This document shows, one piece after another, positions 26,113-36,241 of a DNA stretch of 64,000 nucleotides (positions are counted from its first letter, which is position 1; the number at the start of each line of letters is the position of its first letter). The notes below the pieces were generated by a model. The model searched no databases and had not been told where the DNA came from. It saw only the letters and a list, made by a program, of their open reading frames with translations. Origin of the DNA: Blastocatellia bacterium (GTDB lineage: Bacteria; Acidobacteriota; Blastocatellia; Chloracidobacteriales; JADJPF01); contig JADJPF010000012.1 in assembly GCA_016713405.1 (NCBI GenBank), positions 60,022-124,021 on the forward strand. Reading direction: 5' to 3'. Position numbers and translations under genes: made by a program.

Positions 26113-28515
26113 ATGGCAGTCAATAACATAAGTAATAATAATATTAATAGAATTGATACTAACAATAATGCTACTGAGAATAAAGCAGCAGAAAAACAAG
26201 GTTCTTTAGCTGGCTTAAAAGTACAAAAAGAAGAAGCTAATGGAACAAAGCCTTTGTCAGTTGCTAAAGCACAGCAAAAACAAGCAGAAGAAGTTTACAA
26301 CCAACGCTGCGCCCCTATGAAAAGAGGGACAGGAGCGTTAAAAAACAATAACACTAGCACAAGTGCAAAACCTACTCCTACTCCTATAACCGACCCTGCT
26401 AACACCTTAAAACAACAAATCAACAGCAGCCAAATTACACGAGGTAACAATAATCAAGTTAATAATTTACTAAATAGGAATTTTAACCTTTCTAATGATT
26501 CTGTTGCTAATGGTGCTACAACAACAACCCGTAATGCTGCTGGACAAACCACTAGTTCAAGAGTTGCTTTTGAAAACGGAAAAGGCGCAGTAACTTTATT
26601 TGATAACAATGGAAGTTTTCCCCCATCTAGCACTGCAACTTTACCTAGAAGTGTATTTGATAAAGAAGGAATACTTTCTTTTTATAGAAATTCCAACACT
26701 TTAACAAATGATCAAAAACAATTTATACAAAATATCTATAAACAAGATTTAACATCAAGAGCTAATTATCAAGCTAATGTAAATAACCTTGCTAAAAATC
26801 TTACTGATATTTCTAATGACCCTGGAAAGCTTTCTGAAACTTCCCGTCGAGAAGTAAATGATGCTTTAAGCAGTTTGCGTAGTGCTTATGACACACTTTC
26901 AGACCCAAATGCAGCAGCACCAGACCCCCGCGAACTTTATCGTAATGTTGCTGAAGCTTACCGTGCGTTAAAAAATGACCCTGCTGCTTCACAAGATAAA
27001 GTTAATGATGGACTTAATATTTTAAGTATTGGTGCTTCTAATTATGAACTAAATCGCTTACCAGTAGGAAATAACCCTCAACTACCAGCAGCCCCAACAG
27101 CCGATGCAAATGCAGCAGGAGCAGCCAGACTAGCAGCAGCTAAAGGTCAGTTTGATGTAAATCGTAATAAACCTTTGTCAGATGCTCAAGCTAAACCTGA
27201 ACAAGTTTTTGGCAACCAAGTCAACGATTTCTTAAAATCTATTGGAGCAGGAAATGTTGATCCTAAGAAAATTTCTTTCCAAGTAAATTCTGCTGACCAA
27301 CTTCAAGCTATCCAAGCTAGCTTACCAGATGGAAGACAACTTACAGCACTTTTTGCTGGTGGAATTATTAATGCTGCTAATGCAAAAGTTGCTTTTTCTG
27401 GTATAGCAGCAACAAATAACACTACAAATAACACTAATGTAAAACCTGCACCAATAACCCCAACCGCGCCAACTGCACCAACCGCCCCAGCAACACCAAA
27501 TGCTGCTGATGCTATAAGAGCCTTAAAACAACAAATTGCTACTAGTAAAACTGCTAAAGGCGACGACAACCAAGTAAATAATGTATTGCGCAACAACTTA
27601 AACTTACCAGCAGATGCTTTTAATGGTGCTTCTACCAGAACAACCCGCACTGCTGGAGGCCAAACCGCTAATTCTACAGTTACTTTTGATGGTAATAGAG
27701 GATCAGTAACATTATTTAATAATAATGGAAGTTTTCCTCCATCAAGCACAGCAACTTTACCTAGAACCGTATTTGATGGACGAGGAATTCTTTCTTTCTA
27801 CAAAGAAGCTAATAGCTTAACTGATGCTCAAAAGAAATTTGTACAAAATATTTATGCTCAAGACTTAACTTCACGCGCTAACTTCCAAGCTAATGTGGGC
27901 AATTTAGCTAAAAACTTAACCGATATTGCTAATGATGATCGTAATTTGTCGGCTGATACACGTAGAGAAGTAAAAGATGCTCTAAACAGCTTACGTAAAG
28001 CTTATGATACACTTTCAGATCCAAAAGCACCATCACCAGACCCACGCGAACTTTATGGTAATGTTGCTGAAGCTTACCGAGCATTAAAGAATGATGAAGC
28101 TGCTCCACAAGGAAAAGTTAATACAGGTTTAAGAATTTTAAGCATTGGGACTTCTAACTATGAGCTAAACCGGTTGCCAGTAGGAAACAATCCTCAACTA
28201 CCACCAGCACCAGCAGCCGAAGCAAACGCAGCAGGAGCCGCTAGACTAGCAGCAGCCAAAGGTCAATTTGATGCCAACCGTAATAAACCAGTGTCAGATG
28301 CTCAAGCTAAACCTGAACAAGTTTTTGGCAACCAAGTTGATGATTTTTTAAAATCCCTTGGAATTAAAGCAGATGCCAGCAAAATAGCTTTCCAAGTAAA
28401 TTCTGCTGACCAACTCCAAGCTATTCAAACTAGACTTGCTGATGGAAGAAGACTAACCGTTTTATTTAATGGTGGAATGATCAATGCTGCTAATGCAAAG
28501 GTAGCCTTTAGATAA
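26113..28515 (+). CDS. Tandemly duplicated unknown protein, 800 residues
   Basis: After a 93-residue Asn/Lys/Gln-rich leader without signal peptide, the protein consists of two homologous units of about 335 residues (about 94-429 and 466-800) joined by an Ala-Pro-Thr linker. Each unit has NNGSFPPSSTATLPR, DLTSRANxQANV, DPRELYxNVAEAYRALKND, RLPVGNNPQLP and a closing INAANAKVAF. No catalytic motif is apparent. I do not recognise the family. It is divergent from the triplicate-repeat protein, and both have a disordered leader, no signal peptide and internal duplications. The ATG follows a GGGAG ribosome site. Confidence 0.75.
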   Translation: MAVNNISNNNINRIDTNNNATENKAAEKQGSLAGLKVQKEEANGTKPLSVAKAQQKQAEEVYNQRCAPMKRGTGALKNNNTSTSAKPTPTPITDPANTLKQQINSSQITRGNNNQVNNLLNRNFNLSNDSVANGATTTTRNAAGQTTSSRVAFENGKGAVTLFDNNGSFPPSSTATLPRSVFDKEGILSFYRNSNTLTNDQKQFIQNIYKQDLTSRANYQANVNNLAKNLTDISNDPGKLSETSRREVNDALSSLRSAYDTLSDPNAAAPDPRELYRNVAEAYRALKNDPAASQDKVNDGLNILSIGASNYELNRLPVGNNPQLPAAPTADANAAGAARLAAAKGQFDVNRNKPLSDAQAKPEQVFGNQVNDFLKSIGAGNVDPKKISFQVNSADQLQAIQASLPDGRQLTALFAGGIINAANAKVAFSGIAATNNTTNNTNVKPAPITPTAPTAPTAPATPNAADAIRALKQQIATSKTAKGDDNQVNNVLRNNLNLPADAFNGASTRTTRTAGGQTANSTVTFDGNRGSVTLFNNNGSFPPSSTATLPRTVFDGRGILSFYKEANSLTDAQKKFVQNIYAQDLTSRANFQANVGNLAKNLTDIANDDRNLSADTRREVKDALNSLRKAYDTLSDPKAPSPDPRELYGNVAEAYRALKNDEAAPQGKVNTGLRILSIGTSNYELNRLPVGNNPQLPPAPAAEANAAGAARLAAAKGQFDANRNKPVSDAQAKPEQVFGNQVDDFLKSLGIKADASKIAFQVNSADQLQAIQTRLADGRRLTVLFNGGMINAANAKVAFR
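26392..28512 (+). repeat. Two-unit coding duplication of about 1 kb
   Basis: Unit A runs about 26392-27399 and unit B about 27508-28512. Long stretches such as GATGCTCAAGCTAAACCTGA are identical in both, so the duplication is fairly recent or kept uniform by conversion. Confidence 0.8.
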
Positions 28516-28543
28516 ACCCTTTAAACCAACTTATCATTAATAT

Positions 28544-28582
28544 AATAAAGTGGTAGAAATAATTTGTTTCTACCGCTTTATT
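28544..28582 (+). terminator. Terminator after the duplicated protein gene
   Basis: AATAAAGTGGTAGAAA pairs with TTTCTACCGCTTTATT (one mismatch pair) around a seven-base loop, then TGTTTTGG. It separates the gene from polA. Confidence 0.75.
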
Positions 28583-28663
28583 GTTTTGGAATCAATTTCT
28601 AAGAAAGCTTGATGGAAAAAGGAATATAGCTAGAGTCTAAAGGTTTATTTTTTAGGGGGACTA

Positions 28664-31303
28664 ATGAGCAAACCAAAACTCTTTTTAATTGATGGAATGG
28701 CGCATCTTTATCGGTCTTTTTTTGCTATTCGCCAACTTGCTAATAGCAAAGGACTTCCTACTAATGCCGTGTTTGGCTTTACAATGCTTCTACGTAAGCT
28801 AATGAAGGAAGATAAGCCAGATTATTGGGCTGTTTGTTGGGACACCATAGAACCTACTTTTAGACATCAACTTTATCCTGAATATAAAGCTCAAAGAGCG
28901 GCAATTCCTGATGATTTGCCCCCACAAATTGAGTATGTAGCAAAGGTTTGCGAAGCCTTAAATATTCCTGCTATTAAAAAGCCTGGTTATGAAGCTGATG
29001 ATATTATTGGGACTTTTGCGGTAAAAGGGGCTGCCGCAGGTCTGCAAGTTGTTATATTGACTAGTGATAAGGACATGGGACAGCTAGTTAATGAAAATGT
29101 TTCTATAATGAGGTTAGAGAAGGGAAGCTATGTTTTAAACGATACTGAAGGTGTAAAAAAATGGCTAGGTGTACGTCCTGATCAAGTTATAGATTACCTT
29201 AGTTTAGTTGGAGATAGCTCAGATAATGTTCCTGGAGTGCCTGGAATTGGTGAAAAAGGGGCTAGCGGACTACTAGCAGAATTTGACTCTTTAGATAATT
29301 TGATTGCTAATGCTGAAAAAGTTTCACGTAAATCTTATAGGGAAGCTCTACTTACACAAGCGGACAAGGCTAAACTTGCTCGGCAATTAGTTACTATTGA
29401 TACAAATGTTCCAGTAGAATTTGACCTATCAAAATTACGTAGATTAGAGCCTAATAACAAAGCAGCTTTTGAGATTTTTTCAGAGTTAGAATTTAGAGCT
29501 TTAACACAGGAATTTGCTGTTATAGAGCCTGAAAACTTGTTTTCAACCGTAGACAATAATAGCAGTGTAATAGAAAACTTGCATTATCAACAAATTACTA
29601 GTCCAACAGAGCTAAAAAGCTTTTTAGATAAACTTTGGGCAAGTGATGAATTTGCTTTTTCTTTGGAAATGACTGCAAATAATGAAAAAGTTGACAAAAT
29701 TTCTTTTTCACTTTCTCCAACAAATGCTTACAAAATTGACTTTAGCCAAGCTTCGTTAGATTACCAAGAAACTTTGCTAGCTCTAAAAGATATTTGGGAA
29801 AATGGCTTTTTAGCAAAAAGAGTTCATGATAGCAAAAATATCTTAAATATACTTAATCAAATTTATGGGAATTTATCAGGGCAAGTTAAGCTAGAAAATA
29901 TTGTGGTAGATATTTTATTAGCAGCATATTTGCTTAATCCTGAAGAGAATCGCTATAGTTTAACTGATTTAGCACAAGAATATTTAGGGATAAGTCCAGA
30001 AAATTTTTCTCAATTTGATAAAGCAGATTTAGTAAATCGTCTGACTATAACTTTGCATAACAAATTAAAAACAATGGGTTTAGAAGATCTATATCATAGA
30101 TTTGAACTTCCATTAGTTGAAATTATTTATGATATGGAGCAGACAGGAATTAAGCTTGACCTCCAAATATTAGAAGAGTTATCAAAAGAGTTTGAGGAAG
30201 AAATAAAGCGTCTTTCTCAAGAAATTTACTCATTAGCAGGGGAAGAATTTAATATTAATTCGCCAGCACAACTAGCTAATATATTTGAAAAACTTAATAT
30301 TGCTGTTTCACGAAAGACTAAAACCGGCAAAGTTTCAACAAGTGCTGATGTATTGGAAGAATTAGCCGCTAACTATGAACTGCCTAAAAAGATTATTGAT
30401 TACAGAGAAGTAGCTAAACTAAAAAACACTTATATTGATGCTCTACCAAAATTAATTAATGTAAAAACTGGTAGGATACATACTACAATGAATCAAGTAG
30501 GCACGGCTACAGGAAGACTTTCATCTATTAATCCTAATTTACAAAATATTCCTGTACGTTCTGAACTTGGTCGCAAAATCCGACGAGCTTTTGTAGCTGA
30601 AGAAGGACACGTTTTACTTTCTGCTGATTATTCGCAAATTGAGCTAAGGTTACTTGCTCATATTGCCAAAGACGAAAAAATGACAGAAGCCTTTAAGAAT
30701 GGTGAGGATATTCACACTAAAACGGCTAAAGAAGTTTTTGGGGCTAAAACTGAGGAAGAGTTAAAAAACAAACGTCGTCTAGCAAAAGCTACTAATTTTG
30801 GTATTGCTTATGGAGTTGGGGCTTTTGGTCTAGCTCAGCGTGTAGGAATTAGCAGAAGTGAAGCAAAAGAAGCTATAGCAAATTACTATACTACTTATAC
30901 AGGTATTCGTCATTATATGGAAGAAATACCTAGAAAAGGCAGAGAGCAAGATGGCATTGTTAGGACTTTATTTGGACGTATTCGCAGATTAACCGACCTA
31001 AATAATAAAAATCATAACCTTCAAGCTAGGGCTGAACGAGAAGCTATCAATGCACCTATTCAAGGAACGGCAGCAGATTTAGTAAAACTAGCTATGATTA
31101 ATGTTTACAAACGCTTAAAAGCAGAAAACTTAAAAGCTAAAATGTTGCTTCAAGTTCATGATGAGTTACTTTTATCTGTGCCAGAAAGTGAAATAGAAAA
31201 AGTAAAAGAAATAGTAAAAAATGAAATGGAGCAAGTATATTCTTTAGATGTACCTTTAGTTGCTGAAGTACACACAGGAAAAAACTGGTTAGAATTAAAA
31301 TAA
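28664..31303 (+). CDS. polA: DNA polymerase I
   Basis: Full-length 879-residue repair and Okazaki-fragment polymerase. The 5'-3' exonuclease domain spans about 1-290 (VFGFTMLLRKL, GYEADDIIGTFA, GDSSDNVPGVPGIG). The middle 3'-5' exonuclease-like domain, about 310-480, has lost key acids: the FDTET motif reads FSLEM, so proofreading is probably absent. The polymerase domain has motif A DYSQIELRLLAHIA, motif B RRLAKATNFGIAYG and motif C QVHDELL. A GGGGGA ribosome site precedes the ATG. It is monocistronic, and a decayed inverted-repeat element follows its stop. Confidence 0.97.
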   Translation: MSKPKLFLIDGMAHLYRSFFAIRQLANSKGLPTNAVFGFTMLLRKLMKEDKPDYWAVCWDTIEPTFRHQLYPEYKAQRAAIPDDLPPQIEYVAKVCEALNIPAIKKPGYEADDIIGTFAVKGAAAGLQVVILTSDKDMGQLVNENVSIMRLEKGSYVLNDTEGVKKWLGVRPDQVIDYLSLVGDSSDNVPGVPGIGEKGASGLLAEFDSLDNLIANAEKVSRKSYREALLTQADKAKLARQLVTIDTNVPVEFDLSKLRRLEPNNKAAFEIFSELEFRALTQEFAVIEPENLFSTVDNNSSVIENLHYQQITSPTELKSFLDKLWASDEFAFSLEMTANNEKVDKISFSLSPTNAYKIDFSQASLDYQETLLALKDIWENGFLAKRVHDSKNILNILNQIYGNLSGQVKLENIVVDILLAAYLLNPEENRYSLTDLAQEYLGISPENFSQFDKADLVNRLTITLHNKLKTMGLEDLYHRFELPLVEIIYDMEQTGIKLDLQILEELSKEFEEEIKRLSQEIYSLAGEEFNINSPAQLANIFEKLNIAVSRKTKTGKVSTSADVLEELAANYELPKKIIDYREVAKLKNTYIDALPKLINVKTGRIHTTMNQVGTATGRLSSINPNLQNIPVRSELGRKIRRAFVAEEGHVLLSADYSQIELRLLAHIAKDEKMTEAFKNGEDIHTKTAKEVFGAKTEEELKNKRRLAKATNFGIAYGVGAFGLAQRVGISRSEAKEAIANYYTTYTGIRHYMEEIPRKGREQDGIVRTLFGRIRRLTDLNNKNHNLQARAEREAINAPIQGTAADLVKLAMINVYKRLKAENLKAKMLLQVHDELLLSVPESEIEKVKEIVKNEMEQVYSLDVPLVAEVHTGKNWLELK

Positions 31304-31337
31304 TATAAATATAAAAACAAAATTAGAGAGAAGTAAA

Positions 31338-31475
31338 TGCACTGTAAACTAAGAAATATTATATTCTTAAATCTAAAGCTCCAACAGGGTAATAGATATA
31401 TAGACTAAGGTTTTAACCCTATATGCGCCAACTTAAGAAATTCAAAAAATAGTAACTTACTTAGTTTACAGTGTA
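31338..31475. mobile_element. Decayed short inverted-repeat element, copy 3
   Basis: This 138-base element has ends CACTGTAAACTAAG on the left and the same 14 bases in inverted orientation on the right (CTTAGTTTACAGTG). A TA lies beyond the right end, with TG at the left. The interior has lost most hairpin modules but keeps traces such as CTCCAACAGGG. It follows polA and precedes the convergent gene at 31565. Confidence 0.65.
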
Positions 31476-31564
31476 ATTAGGCTATAGTTATATTGTCTTT
31501 TCAGAGCTTAAGCCTCACTAATGCTATTTTATTTAAGTTACACTTTATTTAATATGCTGGGCTA

Positions 31565-32290
31565 CTAGAATTGTATTTCTGCTATTGAATGGCTGTCAGG
31601 TGAATAGATTAGTAGTCGTCTTGGAGTCTGTTGCACTTCTATTTGACTAGGTGATTTTACTGGAAAAGCTTCTTGAGGAATAGACAAGCCAATTGGAAGT
31701 TTTTCATTAAAACGAGGTGTTAAAAGAATAGGTAACTGGCTTTTAGTTGTATTTAATCTTAGAAACAAGTAAATAGATGGAATAAAAATCACTGTATAAT
31801 TATCTATTAAATTTAAGTATGCAGCACTTGATGAAGGGCAGACACTTACTAATTGATGATGAGTATCTTTGTCTTCGGCCCAAAGCAAAATTCCATTAGC
31901 TTGATCGGTTAATTGAAGCAATCTACAACGGAAACGAGTTCCACTACTTATCCAAGGAAATAGTGATAAATCTTCTGTGAAATTAGGGGCAAATAATTTG
32001 CCAAATAAAGCCGAAGGACTATCTAGTTTTAAGTTAGGGAACTTTTTTTGTGCTGCGGCTAGAAAAATAACTAAAAGATCTGGGCTATAAGATATTGCAA
32101 TATTAGCTAATAAAATCCTAAAAATTTTATCATCTAATGTATTAGGTAGAATGCCTTGTTCAAGGTCAACAATAATTTGATTAGATATTTGAAATAATTG
32201 GCTATATTCTGTAATTGATAGTCGCAAAAGGTTTCGTGTACCTTGCAGCACATCAGCTAAAGTTTTCTCTGGCTCACTAAATGTTGTCAT
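31565..32290 (-). CDS. Protein with Xre-like N-terminal helix-turn-helix, unknown function
   Basis: Residues 10-65 look like a helix-turn-helix of the Xre type: LADVLQGTRNLLRLSITEYS, then QLFQISNQIIVDLEQG. The remaining 175 residues contain no motif I recognise; they include SGTRFRCRLLQ and VSVCPSSSAAYLN and are beta-rich in pattern. It may be a DNA-binding regulator with a ligand-binding part, but the helix-turn-helix call is moderate. It is monocistronic, divergent from the HpnG-like gene. Confidence 0.6.
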   Translation of the reverse strand: MTTFSEPEKTLADVLQGTRNLLRLSITEYSQLFQISNQIIVDLEQGILPNTLDDKIFRILLANIAISYSPDLLVIFLAAAQKKFPNLKLDSPSALFGKLFAPNFTEDLSLFPWISSGTRFRCRLLQLTDQANGILLWAEDKDTHHQLVSVCPSSSAAYLNLIDNYTVIFIPSIYLFLRLNTTKSQLPILLTPRFNEKLPIGLSIPQEAFPVKSPSQIEVQQTPRRLLIYSPDSHSIAEIQF

Positions 32291-32519
32291 AAATAGTTAA
32301 AAGATAAGGATAAAATCCCAGAATAAGCAACTAATTACTAGCTTAAATAATTCTTTTGATAACACTCTAAGCTATTTTGATTAACCAATAAGAGAAAAAT
32401 TATATAAAATCCCTACCTTAGCAGATAGTCAATCTGGCAACACTCTAAATTAATTACACATCTTAGGCTCAGACTTTAGTTATTAAAATACTAAATTGAT
32501 GAGCAATAAAAGGCTCTCT

Positions 32520-33254
32520 ATGACAAATGTAGCAATTTTTGCTGCTAGTGATTTGGAATATAATTTGGTAAAAGCGATTTTAAGTGATTGGAAAGCGATA
32601 AATTATCAAAACCAATTGTTAGGCGGACAAGGGTTTTGTGGAAATACTTTAGTGGAGCTTTTTTGTACTAAAATGGGGCCAAAAAACGCTACTCAACAAG
32701 CTAAAATAGCTTTAGATAATACTAAAGCTAAAATTGTGATAATAACTGGACTTGCTGGCGGTTTATCCCAAGAATGTCAACAAGGAGATTTGGTTATTTA
32801 TAAAAATTGCTATTTTCTTCCATCTGATAATGCTAGCTTAGATTCTCCTATTAATTGTGATCAAAAATTAACATCTTTAATTATAAATACTTTACAATCT
32901 AATAGCTTAACAATTCATCAAGGCGATGGGATTACTTTACCTTGGGTAGTTTGTAAAGCAGATCAAAAAAAATCTCTAGCTAAAAACTATAAAACTATTG
33001 CTGTTGATATGGAAAGCTACCAAATTCTAAGTGCAGCAAAAGAAAAAGCTTTGCCCGCTACGGTTTTACGGGTAATTAGTGATGATGCAAGTGGAGATCT
33101 ACCAAATGTTAATTTAGCTATGAATGAAATGGCGGAAGTTAATAACCTTAAAATGCTGGTAGAACTAGCTAAACATCCCATTTTAGCAGCTAGATTTCTA
33201 CTTAATCTAAAAAAATCTATTTCTGTACTAAAAGATTGTTTACCAAAATATTGA
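32520..33254 (+). CDS. hpnG: Nucleoside phosphorylase-family protein, HpnG-like
   Basis: It belongs to the PNP/UDP phosphorylase superfamily: IITGLAGGL is the phosphate/ribose loop, VDMESYQIL carries the glutamate that binds the ribose hydroxyls, and RVISDDASGDLP the purine-site aspartate. The hopanoid member HpnG removes adenine from adenosylhopane to give ribosylhopane. Placement 4 kb ahead of hpnC-hpnD-hpnE favours this over methylthioadenosine nucleosidase. The start is taken at 32520, preceded by AAAAGG; an in-frame ATG at 32499 would add seven residues. Length about 244. Confidence 0.7.
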   Translation: MTNVAIFAASDLEYNLVKAILSDWKAINYQNQLLGGQGFCGNTLVELFCTKMGPKNATQQAKIALDNTKAKIVIITGLAGGLSQECQQGDLVIYKNCYFLPSDNASLDSPINCDQKLTSLIINTLQSNSLTIHQGDGITLPWVVCKADQKKSLAKNYKTIAVDMESYQILSAAKEKALPATVLRVISDDASGDLPNVNLAMNEMAEVNNLKMLVELAKHPILAARFLLNLKKSISVLKDCLPKY

Positions 33255-33548
33255 ACCAAAGTTTTCAGGAGGTGTTGGAGTAGTTAGTAGTCTAGTCTTA
33301 ATACTAACTATAACTAAATAAAAAGGTTATAAGTTATTTTTGTGACAACTAGCTTTTCTGTTTAGCTTTTCTAATTACTAAATTTTTGTTAACATAGCTC
33401 GTTGTTCATTTAAAAAATTACTTAAAATAATAACATTAGTATTTTTTTAATAATGAATGCGTAATAAGATTATTTATAATCATTTAACAAATTAACTCTA
33501 ATCACTACGCATCAAACATAAACACTTAATTAAACAGGTATAGGCATT

Positions 33549-36122
33549 ATGAATAGTAGTAATATAACTAGTAAAAAAACAAAAAAAAATTGGTCAAAAT
33601 ATACTCGTGTTTTTGCTAGCTTTTGTTTGCTAGCAATAGCTTTTCCCGTTAGCGAAATATCTTTTCCATCTAACAGCGTTTATGCTCAACAAGTAGAAAA
33701 TGGTGTTTTAAGTATTGAAATATTGGACTCTAAAGGTAGTCCGCTATCAGGAGCAATAATTAAGGTTTTTACGGTAATTAATAATAGTGATCAACAAGTA
33801 GGCGAAAAAGTCACAGATGCTAAAGGTTTAGTACAATTTCCAGGTCTTGCTCAAGCTAAATATAGACTAGAAATCACTGCTGATAACCACGAACCTTATG
33901 TTGAAGATAATGTAGAAATTGTTGGTGGAATGATGGGACGCGCTTCTATTCAACTATCAGAAAAACTTTCTCCTGTTGGTATTGAAGTAGAAGTTAAAGC
34001 TGAGTCTGATAACCCAATAGAAAAATTAGATCAACCTGCTGGGGAACTAAAATTACAACAAATTAAAATGATTCCTGCCTTAAGTCGTGATTTTGACGCT
34101 ACATTAGGCACAATTCCAAATGTTATCCGTCCTCCTGATGGCAAAGTGAGTATCAAAGGTTCACGTGAAAATCAAAGTGCATTGTTGATAAATGGTGCTG
34201 ATGGTAGTGATCCTGCTACAGGAGATTTTACTAAAAATATTCCTTTAGAGTCTATTGGACAAATTAAAGTTTATACCAATCCTTATTTGCCTGAATATGG
34301 ACGTTTTACAGGCGGTGTTACTAAAGTAGAAACTCGTCGTGGAGGAGATAAATTTAAGTTTGATTTTACAGACTTTTTTCCTGAACCTAGGTTTAGAGGT
34401 GGTCAACTTTTTGGATTTAGCAATGTTTCACCAAGACTACATTTAGAAGGGCCCATTGTAAAAAATCGAGCGTATTTTTCTCAGGGGCTTGAAGTAAGTA
34501 TAGATAAAAAACCTGTTCGAGGACTAGCTTCTCCAATTAATGAAATTAAGCGACAAGTATTCCGTAGTTTTACTCAGTTAGATTTTATTCTTAATCCACA
34601 ACATACACTAACAACTACAGTAAATTTTTCCACTAAAAGATTACAACACATTGGACTAGACTTTTTTAACCCTCAAGTAGTATCTCCTAATCAAAATGGT
34701 AATGATTTTACTATAGGTTTAGTTGACCGAATCACTTTATCAAATGGTTCTCTGCTTGAAACTTTATTTCAATATAAACGCATTAATTCAGAAGTAGCAG
34801 GCAAGGGAAATGACTTAATGATTTTTAGTCCTTTAAGACGTGATGGAAATTATTTTCATCGTGAAAACCGAATTACGGAACGTTACCAATTGTCAGTCAC
34901 TAATACTTTTGCACCTCAACAAACTGGTTCTGGCACACATAATGTTAAAATAGGAGTAGACTTAAATTATTTAGGCTCTGATAGTGATATTACTGATAAT
35001 AATGTTAATATAGTTCGTTTAGATGGAACAAAAACACAAACAATTCAATATTTTACACTTGGTGCAGTAAGATCCGCAAATGCACAAGTAGCAGCTTTTG
35101 CCCAAGATCAATGGTTAATAAAACGTAATTTTAGTTTTGATTATGGGCTAAGAGTTGAGGCCCAAAGAGCAGCCGCGACTATTAATGTAATGCCACGTCT
35201 AGCAATGGCTTATTCGCCTGGAAATAGTGGAAATACAGTCTTAAAAGCTGCTGCTGGGCTATTTTATGATAAATTGCCTCTAAACATATTAAGTTTTCGT
35301 GATAGACCTCAACAGTTAATCACTAACTTTGCCGCTGATGGACAAACTGTAGTTGGTAGTCCAACCTTGTTTCTTAACCTATTAGGCCCAACACCAAATA
35401 GTAAAGTAAATACTGGAAGCGAATTTTCTGCACCACGAAACTTAACTTTTAATTTAGAAGTAAACCAAAAAATTACTCCCAACACATTGTTAAAAGTTGC
35501 TTACCTGCAAAGCCGTACAGATAATGATTTTTTTGTTTCTCCAACACAAGAAAATGGTGTTAATGCTATAAAGCTTTTTAATAATGGACGAAATCGCTAT
35601 CGCTCACTAGAAATTACAACTAACTTTAAGTTACCAAAGGAAAACGCCTTTTCCTTTTCCTATATTCGTAGTCGTGCTACAGGGGAGTTAAATGACTTTA
35701 ATACTTACTATGGTGATTTTCCTGACCCAATTTTAAGACCAAATGAATTTGGACGCTTACCAATAGATGCTCCTAATAGAATTTTAGCTAATGGAACATT
35801 TAAGCTTCCTCTTCGATTTACAGTTTCACCTTTGCTAGATATTCATACAGGTTTTCCTTATTCAATTAGAGATGAAGCACAGAATTTTGTTGGGCCACGT
35901 AATAGCGTAAGATTCCCACGTTTTGCTTCTTTAGATATGGCTATTAGCAAAGATATAAGGGTTCGTGACAAGTATGATGCTCAATTTACCTTAAGTTTAT
36001 TTAATGTGACTAACCACTTTAACCCAAGAAATATCAAGGCTAATCAAGCTGATCCTGGCTTTGGGACATTTTTTGCTAGTTATCGTAGGTTTTACCGGCT
36101 AGATTTTGCTTTTATGTGGTAG
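33549..36122 (+). CDS. TonB-dependent receptor with carboxypeptidase-regulatory domain (Oar-like)
   Basis: Outer-membrane beta-barrel transporter of 857 residues. A signal peptide ends near VYAQQ. Residues 50-145 form a CarboxypepD_reg beta-sandwich (VLSIEILDSKGSPLSGAII). The plug, about 165-275, has SIKGSRENQSALLINGADGSD and ITVTNPYLPEYG-like wording (IKVYTNPYLPEYGRF). The barrel follows to the terminal phenylalanine-tryptophan (DFAFMW), the usual C-terminal outer-membrane signature. The substrate is unknown. It is monocistronic with its own terminator and separates the hpnG-like gene from the isoprenoid operon. Confidence 0.9.
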   Translation: MNSSNITSKKTKKNWSKYTRVFASFCLLAIAFPVSEISFPSNSVYAQQVENGVLSIEILDSKGSPLSGAIIKVFTVINNSDQQVGEKVTDAKGLVQFPGLAQAKYRLEITADNHEPYVEDNVEIVGGMMGRASIQLSEKLSPVGIEVEVKAESDNPIEKLDQPAGELKLQQIKMIPALSRDFDATLGTIPNVIRPPDGKVSIKGSRENQSALLINGADGSDPATGDFTKNIPLESIGQIKVYTNPYLPEYGRFTGGVTKVETRRGGDKFKFDFTDFFPEPRFRGGQLFGFSNVSPRLHLEGPIVKNRAYFSQGLEVSIDKKPVRGLASPINEIKRQVFRSFTQLDFILNPQHTLTTTVNFSTKRLQHIGLDFFNPQVVSPNQNGNDFTIGLVDRITLSNGSLLETLFQYKRINSEVAGKGNDLMIFSPLRRDGNYFHRENRITERYQLSVTNTFAPQQTGSGTHNVKIGVDLNYLGSDSDITDNNVNIVRLDGTKTQTIQYFTLGAVRSANAQVAAFAQDQWLIKRNFSFDYGLRVEAQRAAATINVMPRLAMAYSPGNSGNTVLKAAAGLFYDKLPLNILSFRDRPQQLITNFAADGQTVVGSPTLFLNLLGPTPNSKVNTGSEFSAPRNLTFNLEVNQKITPNTLLKVAYLQSRTDNDFFVSPTQENGVNAIKLFNNGRNRYRSLEITTNFKLPKENAFSFSYIRSRATGELNDFNTYYGDFPDPILRPNEFGRLPIDAPNRILANGTFKLPLRFTVSPLLDIHTGFPYSIRDEAQNFVGPRNSVRFPRFASLDMAISKDIRVRDKYDAQFTLSLFNVTNHFNPRNIKANQADPGFGTFFASYRRFYRLDFAFMW

Positions 36123-36146
36123 GTAGCTATTGGCACTCGACTATTG

Positions 36147-36179
36147 CACCCAATTTTGTTTTAACATTAAAATTGGGTG
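36147..36179 (+). terminator. Terminator after the TonB-dependent receptor gene
   Basis: CACCCAATTTT and AAAATTGGGTG form an 11-base stem, followed by TAATTTTCTATTT. Confidence 0.75.
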
Positions 36180-36241
36180 TAATTTTCTATTTAATAAATA
36201 ATAAATTTTTTTCTGGTAGCTGTTAGCAAGGAGGCTTTGCG

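Noticed and set aside
36131..36150. TGGCACTCGACTATTGCAC as a sigma-54 promoter
   Set aside because: GG and GC are 12 bases apart, not 10, and it lies right after a stop codon inside a terminator region.
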